DNA from: Hymenobacter tibetensis | GTDB taxonomy: Bacteria > Bacteroidota > Bacteroidia > Cytophagales > Hymenobacteraceae | Direction: 5' to 3' | NCBI RefSeq assembly: GCF_022827545.1 | Contig: NZ_CP094669.1 | Coordinates: 4,953,001-5,017,000 of the forward strand | DNA length: 64,000 nucleotides | Shown: piece after piece, positions 44,412-53,427 of the stretch | How the letters are laid out: every line of letters begins with the position of its first letter | Position numbering within the stretch: the first letter of the stretch is position 1 | Position numbers and translations under genes: made by a program | Notes under the pieces: model-generated | What the model was told of the DNA's origin: nothing | Databases searched by the model: none | The model's input: only the letters and a program-made list of their open reading frames with translations

Positions 44412-45191
44412 ATGAAGAAGGCTCTCGCCACTGTAGTAATACCCATTCATTTAGAAGAACCGTCGGAGCTGGAAAAGATTTCTCTCTCCCAAACCCTCTC
44501 CGTCCTACACAAGTATCCTATCGTGTTCATGGCGGCTACTGAACTGAATACCAAGTGGTATGAAGAGTTTTGCCGGGGAAAAGCGGAAGTAACCGTCGAG
44601 CGGTTTGAGTGGCAGGGCCGTAATGCTTTTGGAGAATTGCTAACCAACCCCGTCTACTATCAGCGCTTTTTGCCTTACGAATACATGATGATTTGCCACC
44701 TCGACGCCTTCGTGTTTCGCGACGAGCTGGAAAAATGGTGCTCCCTGGGCTACGACTACATTGGAGCTGTCATTTATAATCCCTCTTTTTTCAGTCCCGA
44801 CACGCCGGTGCGGAAAATCCTGGGATTCAGCCAGCCGGAATATTTCGGCAACGGCGGATTCGCCATCAAAAAGGTTAGCACGTTCTACCACATTACGTCC
44901 AAATTCAGGGCGTATATCAACTTCTATCACTGGATAAGAAGGCTGCGGAAAAGGGGCTTTTTGGATGACATCTTTCTTACCAACCATTTCCCTAAACTCT
45001 TGCGCAGCTTCAAAATACCGCCCGTGGCGCTGGCCCAAAACTTCGGCGCTGAATATGTAGACTGGAAGGAAAGCGAGTTGCCATTCAATAACCACGACAT
45101 CAACAGCCTGCCTTTCGGGGTACACGGCTGGATTCAGTTTCACCAGGATTTCTGGAAGCCCTGCATCCGGCATTTTGGCCACGCTATCTGA
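44412..45191 (+). CDS. DUF5672 (glycosyltransferase-like) protein
   Basis: 259 residues, cytoplasmic. ATVVIPIHLEEPSELEKISL, then FLPYEYMMICHLDAFVFRDE with a D-x-D-like acidic motif, GYDYIGAVIYN, YFGNGGFAIKKVSTF and FLDDIFLTNHFP match the DUF5672 pattern, found in proteins beside glycan genes and folded like GT-A glycosyltransferases. The ATG at 44412 is chosen; the frame extends 15 codons up. It stands alone, not in a glycan cluster. Confidence 0.8.
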   Translation: MKKALATVVIPIHLEEPSELEKISLSQTLSVLHKYPIVFMAATELNTKWYEEFCRGKAEVTVERFEWQGRNAFGELLTNPVYYQRFLPYEYMMICHLDAFVFRDELEKWCSLGYDYIGAVIYNPSFFSPDTPVRKILGFSQPEYFGNGGFAIKKVSTFYHITSKFRAYINFYHWIRRLRKRGFLDDIFLTNHFPKLLRSFKIPPVALAQNFGAEYVDWKESELPFNNHDINSLPFGVHGWIQFHQDFWKPCIRHFGHAI

Positions 45192-45238
45192 GGCAGCCCG
45201 GGCAAACGCTTAGCGGTGCTGCTGGTACGCTCTGGCTT

Positions 45239-47845
45239 CTAGAAACGTGTTCCGAGTACTACCGTCTTTTTGTATTGGTGCTTTTCGCCGCTATTGGGTT
45301 TGAATAACTCAATCAGCAGCACGTAATAGCCAATTGCTGCTTTCTGCCCGCGGTCGGTCAGGCCATCCCACTGAAAAAAGCCAGCGGTTGCCAGGGTTTC
45401 ATTGCGGACCAGGCGGCGCGCTATGCGGCCTTGCGCATCGTATACAGTCACGCTGGCCGCATAGCCCGGGCTGTCTAGGCTGTAGTTGAGGGTGGTAAAA
45501 TCCTGCTGGCCGTCTTCATCGGGCGTGAATACTTCGGGCGCTATGCTGAACAGTTTGCCGCCGCTGGGGTCCTCTTGCTGCTGTGAGTTGTGGCGGCCCG
45601 GAGTGGCATACCCAACAGCACTGGCCGCTGAGTGAAAGTTGCTTGCCGTACTTGGTCCTTCAGCCCGAATCCGCTCCAGCGACACGCCATTCAAGTCATC
45701 GAGCAGCTTCAGGTGGTGCTCCTCGGCGTAGGCATAGCGGTCCAGCAAACGGCCTTGCGCATCGTGCAGTACCACAATGCCAGCATCATCTGGGTAGGTA
45801 GGGAAACCTGCCATCTGCAAGAAAGTGGCGGGCTCGGCGCTGGTTGGGTACTGGCTCCTTACCACATCGGGGCGCGTGGTGAGCAGCAGCAACTGGCCGG
45901 GGGCCAGTACGTGGGGGCTACTATTCACGAGGTTCTGGTCGGTGGTGCCGTCTGGCTTTTCAGCTCCTAATTGCCACCCTTGTACATCCAGGTACTTAGT
46001 GGAGCGGTTAAGCAATTCCACAAAGTCCACGGCACTTGTACGGGGGTTGAACAGGATTTCATTGAGCACTACATCGCCAGCGGCCACGGGCACCGGCAGC
46101 GCAAAGGTGGCCGACGTGGTGGGGCCAGCCGCATTGCCCACGCAGTCGGTAGCAGCGCTGACGGCCACGGTTAGGGGCTGATTGGGTTGTAACGGGGCAC
46201 TTAGCAGCAGGTCCACGCTCCGAAAATCGGGTCCGACGGGCGCTACGCGCACCCCAGATATGGCAGGCGCGAGCGTGTACAGAGCGGGATTAGCTGATGC
46301 CGTGCTGTCCAGCTTTTCCCCGAAGAACAAGCGAATAGTGGAAGCATTCAACGCTAAAGCGCGCTGGAGCAGGGGGGCAGTACGGTCGGGGTTGGTGGCA
46401 CGGGCAGCGTTGGTTCGGCCGGGCGTGCCGCCGCTGGCGTCGGTACTGGCCATCCAGTTTTCAATACCTGCACACGGGTTGCTGGTATCTACTAGCTCCA
46501 GGCTCCATCCGCCCTCTTTTTTGCGGCTGTCTTTATACCACGTATCGGAGTAGTTCACCTCGAACAGCGTTTGGCCGGTACGCCCGCGCAGCAGCAGTTG
46601 GTCGCCGGAATTGGTTAGGCTAGGAAAGTTGGTTAGCCCGAACACCTTGCCGAAGGAAGTGAACTGCGCCGTTCGGGTGCTGCCGCATACCACGGCGTAT
46701 TCGCCTGGCAACAGCACAGCCCCCGCGGGAAACACGGCCGGGCTGCTGGTGCTACCTGCCTTCAGTAGCCGTACCCCAGTTAAATCCAGCACCGCCGTAG
46801 CCGACGGATTGTGAATCTCCAAGTACTCGGCGGTGGGTAGTCCTACGGTTGGAGTTTCGTCGGCAAATATTTCCGTGATAAGCACCTGATTCGAGGTGGG
46901 CGCCGCAGCAAAGCCGTTGTTCTGGAAACTCACCGTCAGTGGCCCAGCAGCCGTGTTCCCGTACAGGTCCGTGATGTTGCGGATTTCCAACGTGGTAGTT
47001 CCCACTGGCAGATCGGCAGTTAGGGTTAGGTGCACCAGCGCAGGATTCGCCGCGTCGCGCTGGGCGCTTGCTACGGAAGGTGCTCCGGCCGCTACTAGGC
47101 GGTAGCTGCTGGCAGCCTGTGTGGTAACAGCCTCGTTGAACAGCACGTCCAACTGCCGAGTTGCAACAACGGTAACCGTGTGCGGAGCCGGCGCGGCAGT
47201 GTCCGCAACGCGAAAGTCGTCGAAATAGAAAGCGCGGCTGTTGGCCGACGAGTACGTTAGCTGGACCCCGAAATAGGCTCCACGCTGCAACGTAGCATCC
47301 GTGGCCGTGCCTTCTCGGACGTAGGTGGTGGTGCCGGCCAAGTCCCGCTCCAGCGTCCAGACGTCCTGCGCGGAGCGAGTTACGCGCACCCGAACCAGGT
47401 TACTGGTGGTGGAAGCCAGAGTGCCATCGGCGCCATTCACTACATATACCGGGCTGCCACTGGCGTCTTTTCGGAACAAGGCTACCTCATCAGCGGTGCC
47501 ACCCAGGCGCACGAAGTACCCACGGTTGCCAGTGGCTTTTAAGTCCGCTTGCTCTGATGTTAGCCATACATCGGCGTAGTTGCCGCTGCTGGTAGCCAGC
47601 CGCAGGTTCGCCCAGAACTCCCAGGTGGTTCCTCCGGCGGCAGCCTGGCTTGGCGTTACGAGTTGCAGCGTGGTACCCGTAACGGCGGGGCCGTTGCTTT
47701 GGAGCTGCTGCGCGTTTACCTGGAAACTAGCTCCGTCGCCAGTCCAGGCCGGATTCTGGGTGAAGTTACCGTCGGCAAATGTATCGAGCAGCTGCGCACT
47801 AGCAGCAAACGGCGCTAGCAGGAATAGTAGTAGTAGTTTTTTCAC
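45239..47845 (-). CDS. Secreted lamin-tail-domain protein with gliding/FlgD-like C-terminus
   Basis: 868 residues. Signal peptide MKKLLLLFLLAPFAASAQ; a jelly-roll-like N-terminal domain (LLDTFADGNFTQNPAW, FYFDDFRVAD); Ig-like segments (LDVLFNEAVTTQAASSYRLV); a first lamin-tail domain (VLITEIFADETPTVGLPTAE, about residues 318-450); another Ig-like segment; a second lamin-tail domain (GDVVLNEILFNPRTSAVDFV, about 590-730); and a C-terminal region (PEVFTPDEDGQQDFTTLNYS, GYYVLLIELFKPNSG, KTVVLGTRF) of the type that ends many T9SS-exported Bacteroidota proteins. Probably a large surface or secreted protein; role unknown. Confidence 0.9.
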   Translation of the reverse strand: MKKLLLLFLLAPFAASAQLLDTFADGNFTQNPAWTGDGASFQVNAQQLQSNGPAVTGTTLQLVTPSQAAAGGTTWEFWANLRLATSSGNYADVWLTSEQADLKATGNRGYFVRLGGTADEVALFRKDASGSPVYVVNGADGTLASTTSNLVRVRVTRSAQDVWTLERDLAGTTTYVREGTATDATLQRGAYFGVQLTYSSANSRAFYFDDFRVADTAAPAPHTVTVVATRQLDVLFNEAVTTQAASSYRLVAAGAPSVASAQRDAANPALVHLTLTADLPVGTTTLEIRNITDLYGNTAAGPLTVSFQNNGFAAAPTSNQVLITEIFADETPTVGLPTAEYLEIHNPSATAVLDLTGVRLLKAGSTSSPAVFPAGAVLLPGEYAVVCGSTRTAQFTSFGKVFGLTNFPSLTNSGDQLLLRGRTGQTLFEVNYSDTWYKDSRKKEGGWSLELVDTSNPCAGIENWMASTDASGGTPGRTNAARATNPDRTAPLLQRALALNASTIRLFFGEKLDSTASANPALYTLAPAISGVRVAPVGPDFRSVDLLLSAPLQPNQPLTVAVSAATDCVGNAAGPTTSATFALPVPVAAGDVVLNEILFNPRTSAVDFVELLNRSTKYLDVQGWQLGAEKPDGTTDQNLVNSSPHVLAPGQLLLLTTRPDVVRSQYPTSAEPATFLQMAGFPTYPDDAGIVVLHDAQGRLLDRYAYAEEHHLKLLDDLNGVSLERIRAEGPSTASNFHSAASAVGYATPGRHNSQQQEDPSGGKLFSIAPEVFTPDEDGQQDFTTLNYSLDSPGYAASVTVYDAQGRIARRLVRNETLATAGFFQWDGLTDRGQKAAIGYYVLLIELFKPNSGEKHQYKKTVVLGTRF

Positions 47846-48015
47846 GAAAACAGATAAGATTGCACGCCCTTGTATACCTGAATATTCCCTTTAGAAACGC
47901 GCCGCAACCTATTGAACAAAACCGTGGGCGGCTGCACTTTTTCACAACAAAGCACAGCCAGAAAGATAAAAGAATTTACTGGCCTTACCTTTAGGGAATC
48001 CAAACCTTAACAACC

Positions 48016-49029
48016 ATGAAAGTAGCCGTAGTAGGTGCCACCGGTTTGGTCGGTGGCGAGATGCTGAAAGTGCTGGCCGAGCGTAACTTCCCGGTCACGG
48101 AACTCCTGCCCGTTGCCTCCGAGAAATCGGTGGGTCAGGAAATCGAATTCCAAGGCAAAAAGTACAAGGTGATTAGCATGGACGACGCCATTGCGGCCCG
48201 TCCGGCAGTGGCCATCTTCTCGGCTGGCGGTTCGATATCCAAAGAGCAGGCCCCTCGGTTTGCCGAAGTTGGCACCGTTGTTATCGACAATTCCTCGGCC
48301 TGGCGCATGGACCCCACCAAAAAGCTGGTGGTACCCGAAATCAACGCCAAGGAAATCACCGCCGACGATAAAATCATTGCCAACCCCAACTGCTCGACCA
48401 TTCAAATGGTGGTAGCGCTCAACAAGCTGCACGACGCCTACAAAGTGGAGCGCATTGTGGTGAGCACCTACCAGAGCGTAACCGGCACCGGCAAGAAAGC
48501 CGTTGACCAACTCATGGAAGAGCGCGCCGGCCAAGCGGCCAGCAACCCTGCCTACCCCCACCCCATCGACCTGAACGTGCTGCCCCACATCGACGTGTTC
48601 GAGGACAACGGCTACACCAAAGAGGAGATGAAGATGGTGAAAGAGACCAAGAAAATCATGGGCGACGACAGCATCCGCGTAACCGCCACCACCGTGCGCA
48701 TCCCCGTAATGGGCGGCCACTCCGAGGCGGTGAACGTGGAATTTGCTCAGGAATTTGAAATGGAAGACGTGTTCCGCATCCTGCGCAACACCGAAGGCGT
48801 GGAAGTGGTGGACGACGTGGCCAACAACCGCTACCCGATGCCCAAAGACGCCCACGGCCGCGACGCAGTGCTTGTTGGCCGTCTGCGCCGCGACGAAACG
48901 CAGCCCCGTACCCTCAATATGTGGGTGGTAGCCGACAACCTACGCAAGGGAGCCGCAACCAACGCCGTACAGATTGCAGAAGCTATGATGAAGATGGGGC
49001 TTCTTACCCAAGAGGCCGCCACCGTATAA
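48016..49029 (+). CDS. asd: Aspartate-semialdehyde dehydrogenase
   Basis: 337 residues, cytoplasmic. It reduces aspartyl phosphate to aspartate semialdehyde, the branch point to lysine/diaminopimelate, threonine and methionine. VAVVGATGLVGGEMLKVL is the NADP-binding loop; the catalytic Cys is in NPNCSTIQMV (about residue 127); TYQSVTGTGKKAVDQL and RIPVMGGHSEAVNVEF with the catalytic His follow. A weak promoter element TACCTTTA (47986-47993) lies just upstream. A terminator follows the stop. Confidence 0.97.
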   Translation: MKVAVVGATGLVGGEMLKVLAERNFPVTELLPVASEKSVGQEIEFQGKKYKVISMDDAIAARPAVAIFSAGGSISKEQAPRFAEVGTVVIDNSSAWRMDPTKKLVVPEINAKEITADDKIIANPNCSTIQMVVALNKLHDAYKVERIVVSTYQSVTGTGKKAVDQLMEERAGQAASNPAYPHPIDLNVLPHIDVFEDNGYTKEEMKMVKETKKIMGDDSIRVTATTVRIPVMGGHSEAVNVEFAQEFEMEDVFRILRNTEGVEVVDDVANNRYPMPKDAHGRDAVLVGRLRRDETQPRTLNMWVVADNLRKGAATNAVQIAEAMMKMGLLTQEAATV

Positions 49030-49055
49030 GCTCGCTTACTTCATTCATTCCGTGC

Positions 49056-49089
49056 AGAGCCTTCCAAACTTGGTTTGGGAGGCTCTTTT
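49056..49089 (+). terminator. Intrinsic terminator after asd
   Basis: agagccttccaaac and gtttgggaggctct form a 14-bp stem with one G-U wobble and a 3-base loop, followed by tttt. Confidence 0.87.
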
Positions 49090-49205
49090 GCTGTTTTCTC
49101 CTCTCTATTGCGGCGCCTTGGCAAACAGCTTATAGCAACAGAGGTAGTATACGCAGAAGCACTTACCTTGAATACGCAATTCCATATCCATACGGCCAGA
49201 TTTAC

Positions 49206-50342
49206 ATGAACCCCACCACGAAAGCCTGCTGGTATAGTGCTCTGACAGGACTACTGCTCGTTGTTGCCACCGGCTTGTTTGCTCAGACCACTCCGCCGTC
49301 GGCTACCTCTACCACCCAGGTTTTCACGTTTGTAGAGCAAATGCCGCGTTACAACGGAGGTGGCAACGACTCCATTATAGCGTACCTGCGGCGTAACGTC
49401 CGCTATCCGGCCGAGGCCGTTCAGGCAGGTGCCAGTGGGAAAGTGTTTGTTTCGTTTGTAGTGAATGCGCAAGGGAAAGTAGAGCAGGTGCAAGTGGTAA
49501 AGCCCGTTGCCCCCGCGCTAGACCAAGAAGCCCTGCGGGTGGTATCAGGCATGACCGGCTGGCAGCCAGGGCAGCAGCAGGGCAAGCCCGTGGCCGTATC
49601 CTTAACGGTGCCCATCAGCTTTGCTATCCAGCCCAACCCATCGTCCGCCGTCACCACCGAACCGCAATATCCGGGCGGCCCCGACGCACTTCTCGCTTAC
49701 TTGGGGGCCATTCCCTATCCAGAGGCTGCTCGCCCCGCAGGACTCGATGCGCGGGTATTTGTGAAGTTCAAAATCAACAAGGAGGGCAAAGTAACGGAGG
49801 CGAAACCCATTGGGCCACTCATGCGCAAGCCCCAGCAAGACCCTGCGCCCCGAGCTGAAATTGACGCTGCAAAGCCCGTACTAGAACAAGCCGCAACGCT
49901 CTGGATACAAGCAATGCCCACCTGGACTCCCGCCAACTTAGACGGCACGCCCGTGGAAAGCGACACGTTTGTAATGCCTTTGGTGTTCAATCCTGTTCCG
50001 TCATCAGCGCCCAAAGAGAAGATCTATCCTTACGCCGATCAAATGCCGGTGTTCAGTACGCCAAGCGACAAGTTTGACATCCAAACCAAAATACAGCGCT
50101 CCTTAAAATACCCAACGCAGGCCTTACGCAACCGCATGGAGGGCACCGTGTACCTGTACTTTGTGGTCAACGAAGCGGGCGCGCTAGAGCAGGCCCAGGT
50201 GGTGAAGTCGGCGGGACCAGAGCTGAACCAGGCCGTGTTGGACGCGGCGCTCAGCCAACCAGCAGCCCTCACGCCCGCCAAGCTGAAAGGCAAACCCGTG
50301 AAGGTGTTTTACGTGGTGCCGTTTACGTTCAGGATTAAGTAG
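49206..50342 (+). CDS. Exported protein with three TonB C-terminal domains
   Basis: 378 residues. Signal peptide (first 25 residues of MNPTTKACWYSALTG..., ending GLFAQ). Three TonB_C-like modules follow: EQMPRYNGGGNDSIIAYL to SLTVPISF (about 36-140), PQYPGGPDALLAYLGAI to DTFVMPLVF (about 155-262), and ADQMPVFSTPSDKFDIQ to FYVVPFTFRIK (about 275-378). Each carries the Y-P-x-x-A and G-x-V-x-V-x-F features. There is no cytoplasmic or TM anchor like a true TonB. The ATG at 49206 is chosen; the frame is open upstream into asd. Role unknown, possibly a periplasmic TonB-like adaptor. Confidence 0.85.
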   Translation: MNPTTKACWYSALTGLLLVVATGLFAQTTPPSATSTTQVFTFVEQMPRYNGGGNDSIIAYLRRNVRYPAEAVQAGASGKVFVSFVVNAQGKVEQVQVVKPVAPALDQEALRVVSGMTGWQPGQQQGKPVAVSLTVPISFAIQPNPSSAVTTEPQYPGGPDALLAYLGAIPYPEAARPAGLDARVFVKFKINKEGKVTEAKPIGPLMRKPQQDPAPRAEIDAAKPVLEQAATLWIQAMPTWTPANLDGTPVESDTFVMPLVFNPVPSSAPKEKIYPYADQMPVFSTPSDKFDIQTKIQRSLKYPTQALRNRMEGTVYLYFVVNEAGALEQAQVVKSAGPELNQAVLDAALSQPAALTPAKLKGKPVKVFYVVPFTFRIK

Positions 50343-50672
50343 AATGGCACAATTCAGCGGGCTGCTACTTACCCGTTTTACTTTGTCTAGCCACTGCTGG
50401 TAGAAACAGGTCATTCCTACAACCTGAGGCATTGAAGAGGTAGAGTCAGACAGCAAAGCTAGGTGCCGAGCTACCTAGTGGGGAGCAAGTACGGCCAGCT
50501 CCTATATTGACTTGTAATTAAACAGGATTCAACTACTATTATATTATAATTATTCAATGTTTATGCAGAGCCAGTTCCTAAGACCAAGCAGAGTGGTATA
50601 ATTTTAGAAGTTCCACCAATATCTGTCTGTGGTCATCTACTCTTTTCTCTTTTCTACCTTATTCTTTTAAAT
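50343..50672. other. AT-rich intergenic region
   Basis: 330 bases. A 6-bp hairpin (ctaggt / acctag, 50459-50478) and an AT-rich stretch (50510-50560) are present. No gene or firm promoter was identified. Confidence 0.5.
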
Positions 50673-51173
50673 ATGAAAGTAACCTTACCGTTCGCCTTAG
50701 CAGCCACCTTGCTGCTTGGCAGTTGTGCTTCTATTGTAAGCAAGAGCCGTTATCCGGTTGTTATCAGTAGCGTGCCCGCTGGCGCCAACTTTACGGTCAC
50801 CAACCGCGATGGTAAAGAAGTATTTAGTGGTGTGGCACCAACCGCCGTTACGCTCAAGTCAGGATCTGGTTATATGCGCCGCGAGATTTACACCCTGACG
50901 TTCAAGAAAGAGGGGTTTGAAGACAAGAAACTAACGCTCGAGTCTGACGTGAACGGGTGGTATTTCGGCAACATCGTTTTTGGAGGCCTTATTGGATTTT
51001 TGATTGTAGATCCACTCACCGGAGCTATGTACCGCATTTCCGACAAGGAAATTCAGGGAGCTTTGTCTCCTATTGGACAGGGCTTCAACCCAACCGACAC
51101 GCATCCACTGCACATCATGTCGTTGAACGACGTGCCTGATGCTCTACGCAGCAAAATGGTGCCCGTGGAATAA
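50673..51173 (+). CDS. PEGA-like lipoprotein
   Basis: 166 residues. Lipoprotein signal MKVTLPFALAATLLLGSC (lipobox LLGSC). A short PEGA-like beta module follows (VVISSVPAGANFTVTNRDGK, FKKEGFEDKKLTLES), then a Gly-rich hydrophobic segment (YFGNIVFGGLIGFLIVDPLT) and a polar tail. PEGA modules are thought to bind cell-wall or surface material. Function unknown. Confidence 0.82.
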   Translation: MKVTLPFALAATLLLGSCASIVSKSRYPVVISSVPAGANFTVTNRDGKEVFSGVAPTAVTLKSGSGYMRREIYTLTFKKEGFEDKKLTLESDVNGWYFGNIVFGGLIGFLIVDPLTGAMYRISDKEIQGALSPIGQGFNPTDTHPLHIMSLNDVPDALRSKMVPVE

Positions 51174-51198
51174 GCGCATACAACTGTGTGGTTCAAAG

Positions 51199-51233
51199 AA
51201 AAGTCCTGTAGAATGTTCTACAGGGCTTTTTTT
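51199..51233 (+). terminator. Intrinsic terminator after the PEGA-like gene
   Basis: aagtcctgtagaa and ttctacagggctt pair with one wobble and a very short loop, followed by seven T's. Confidence 0.88.
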
Positions 51234-51375
51234 GGGTCATATACAGTCATCCGTGAATCACTTCTGCCTGCCAACCGTTGCAGTACTCACCTAGATGGCA
51301 CCGGCGTTTTGGTGTGCACTACAGCAACTCCCTACCTGCCTTAGTATCTATAAGCAACAGTATCAGCGTCTGTAC

Positions 51376-52137
51376 TTAGTGCTTGGGCTCATATACTGCG
51401 TCCGCAAAATTCACTATTGCCAAGCGCGTGAGTTCCGGCTCCTCGAAAAAGCCCAGGTGCCCAACATCACCAAGCAGCAGGGCGTGGCTTTGGGCCGGTA
51501 GCGCCAACTGTGGCAGCACGCTTTCCATTGATACGGCTACGTCCTCTTTGCCCACCACGAAGAGTACTGGAAACTTAGCTTCCTTTAACACCTTGGTGCG
51601 GTCGGGACGGTTTTTCATAGCCTCTAAGGCACCTAGCACGGTGGCTTCGGGCGTGGCCCGGCCAATATCCTCCAGAAATTCGCGCTGCTCCAGCAGTTGC
51701 TCCCGGTTGGCTGGCGCAAACAACGGCCGGATAAAGGATTCCATGAATTTCTCGACGCCATGGCGGCGCACAAACTCTATGTTTTTGTCGCGGTTCGCTT
51801 TTTTCTCGTCGGTATCAGGTAAGGCAGTGGAATGAAACAGCACCAAGCCTGCTACCATATCCGGATAGCGCTCTGCAAAAGCTAGCGCCACGTAGCCACC
51901 CATGCTATGGCAGACTAGCAGCGCCTTTTCCACTCCTTTCTGCCGCAATTGCTCCGCCACGTAGCGCGCCTGCGCCTCCATGCTATAGTCCCGAATGTCG
52001 TGTATGTTGGTGCCGTGCCCAAGCAGATTGAGCGTTAGCAACCGGTAGTTGTCGGGAAAGTCGCGGGTGAAATCGGTCCACACTTCCCGGCTTTCAGCAA
52101 AGCCGTGCAGGAAGAGGATGGTTGGTTGGACAGGCAT
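51376..52137 (-). CDS. Alpha/beta-hydrolase
   Basis: About 253 residues, cytoplasmic. TILFLHGFAESREVW (oxyanion region), LNLLGHGTN, the nucleophile elbow VCHSMGGYVALAFAERYP, the acid in VVGKEDVAVS and the His in GDVGHLGFFEEPE complete a Ser-Asp-His triad. The ATG at 52137 (MPVQPTILFLHGF) is chosen. Substrate unknown. Divergent from the SRPBCC membrane gene. Confidence 0.92.
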   Translation of the reverse strand: MPVQPTILFLHGFAESREVWTDFTRDFPDNYRLLTLNLLGHGTNIHDIRDYSMEAQARYVAEQLRQKGVEKALLVCHSMGGYVALAFAERYPDMVAGLVLFHSTALPDTDEKKANRDKNIEFVRRHGVEKFMESFIRPLFAPANREQLLEQREFLEDIGRATPEATVLGALEAMKNRPDRTKVLKEAKFPVLFVVGKEDVAVSMESVLPQLALPAQSHALLLGDVGHLGFFEEPELTRLAIVNFADAVYEPKH

Positions 52138-52230
52138 AAGTAAATGCAAAAGTTCGTGCAGGAATACCGCAGATGGGTCGGAACAAGTACGCACATTTAC
52201 CGTGCGTGTTCCTATCTACCTATTATCCCA

Positions 52231-53244
52231 ATGGCCTCCGAGCATAATAATCTACACTATGTTATTGCCGTAGCGGCAGGCCTGTTCGTTGCCCTACTCG
52301 GCCGACTTGTTTTTGCCAATAGCACCTTCAATGGCGGCGGACTGCTTATGCTTTGCTTTCTGCTGCTCATCCCAATGGCGCTAGGAGCCGTTACCACGCA
52401 TTTCACACCCGCTACTGCTTCCAAATCTTGGCGGACGGTATGGGGGCCTTTCGTAACGGTTATGCTGTTCCTATTTATGGCACTGCTGTTTCACTCAGAA
52501 TGCATGATTTGCGTGCTGATTATCTCGCCGCTCTTTTTTATCACTTCCTACATAGGGTCTGTTCTCTACCTGCTGTTTACCGACGACAAACCCAACAAAG
52601 ACAAAACCTACACCGTGGCCGTCTTTGCGCTATTGCCCTTCCTGCTGGCACCGCTTGAAAGCCAGTTTGCCACTCCCAACAGCCTGCGCCGCGTCGAGAA
52701 TACTGTGCTTATTCAGGCACCCGCCTCCGTGGTTTGGCAGCAAATCGTCCGGGTACCGCCCATTCAGGCCCAGGACTTGGGACCAAGCCTAATCGACAAA
52801 ATTGGCTTCCCGCGGCCCGTGGAAGCTACGCTCACGCATGAGGGCGTGGGCGGTGTGCGCCATGCTACCTTCGAACGGGGCGTAGAGTTCATCGAAACTG
52901 TTGATGTGTGGGAGCCACAACGGCGCCTGTCTTTCAGCATCGTTCCCAATACGGCTACCATCCCACCTACCACCTTCGACGAGCACGTAACCGTCGGTGG
53001 CCGGTTTTTCGACGTGCTACGAGGCACCTACGAGTTGATACCCGCTGGCCCTGTCCAAACTCGCCTTGTGCTGTACAGCCAGCAACGCCTCAGTACCCGC
53101 ATCAACGCCTATGCCGGCCTCTGGACCGACTACGTAATGAGTGAAATCCAGCGGCGAATCTTGGAAGTAATTCGCCGGCGATGCGAGGACGAGGCTAGAA
53201 AAGCTGCTGCTAACAGCCTCAGCTACCAAAAGCACGCTATCTAA
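52231..53244 (+). CDS. Membrane protein with SRPBCC (polyketide-cyclase-like) domain
   Basis: About 337 residues. Four to five hydrophobic helices occupy the first 160 residues (VIAVAAGLFVALLGRLVF, LLMLCFLLLIPMALGAV, PFVTVMLFLFMALLFHS, LIISPLFFITSYIGSVLYLL). A soluble START/SRPBCC-like domain follows from RVENTVLIQAPASVVWQQIV to RINAYAGLWTDYVMSEIQRR, a hydrophobic-cavity fold. The ATG at 52231 is chosen; the frame is open 29 codons up. Function unknown. Confidence 0.78.
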   Translation: MASEHNNLHYVIAVAAGLFVALLGRLVFANSTFNGGGLLMLCFLLLIPMALGAVTTHFTPATASKSWRTVWGPFVTVMLFLFMALLFHSECMICVLIISPLFFITSYIGSVLYLLFTDDKPNKDKTYTVAVFALLPFLLAPLESQFATPNSLRRVENTVLIQAPASVVWQQIVRVPPIQAQDLGPSLIDKIGFPRPVEATLTHEGVGGVRHATFERGVEFIETVDVWEPQRRLSFSIVPNTATIPPTTFDEHVTVGGRFFDVLRGTYELIPAGPVQTRLVLYSQQRLSTRINAYAGLWTDYVMSEIQRRILEVIRRRCEDEARKAAANSLSYQKHAI

Positions 53245-53374
53245 ACCACTGTCTGCTCGAACTGCTGCATCATGCCACTGTGAGATTCTCAAGGCCATAT
53301 GCCTAGCTTTAAATATCCTCTACTTCTCATTTCTCTACCTCCGCTCACATCTTGCTACTGACTTGCTATAACGC

Positions 53375-53406
53375 AAAAAAGCCCCGCTGGACGAATCCAG
53401 CGGGGC
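53375..53406. terminator. Terminator for dxs (shared with the convergent gene)
   Basis: gccccgctgga and tccagcggggc form a perfect 11-bp stem with a cgaa loop; on the minus strand six T's follow, and it lies 22 bases after the dxs stop. Confidence 0.88.
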
Positions 53407-53427
53407 CTTTCTTTGCTCAAAGAGAGT

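Noticed and set aside
48007..48855. 282-codon minus-strand frame opposite asd
   Set aside because: Low-complexity His/Val/Gly-rich translation that mirrors asd codons; asd itself is fully conserved on the plus strand.
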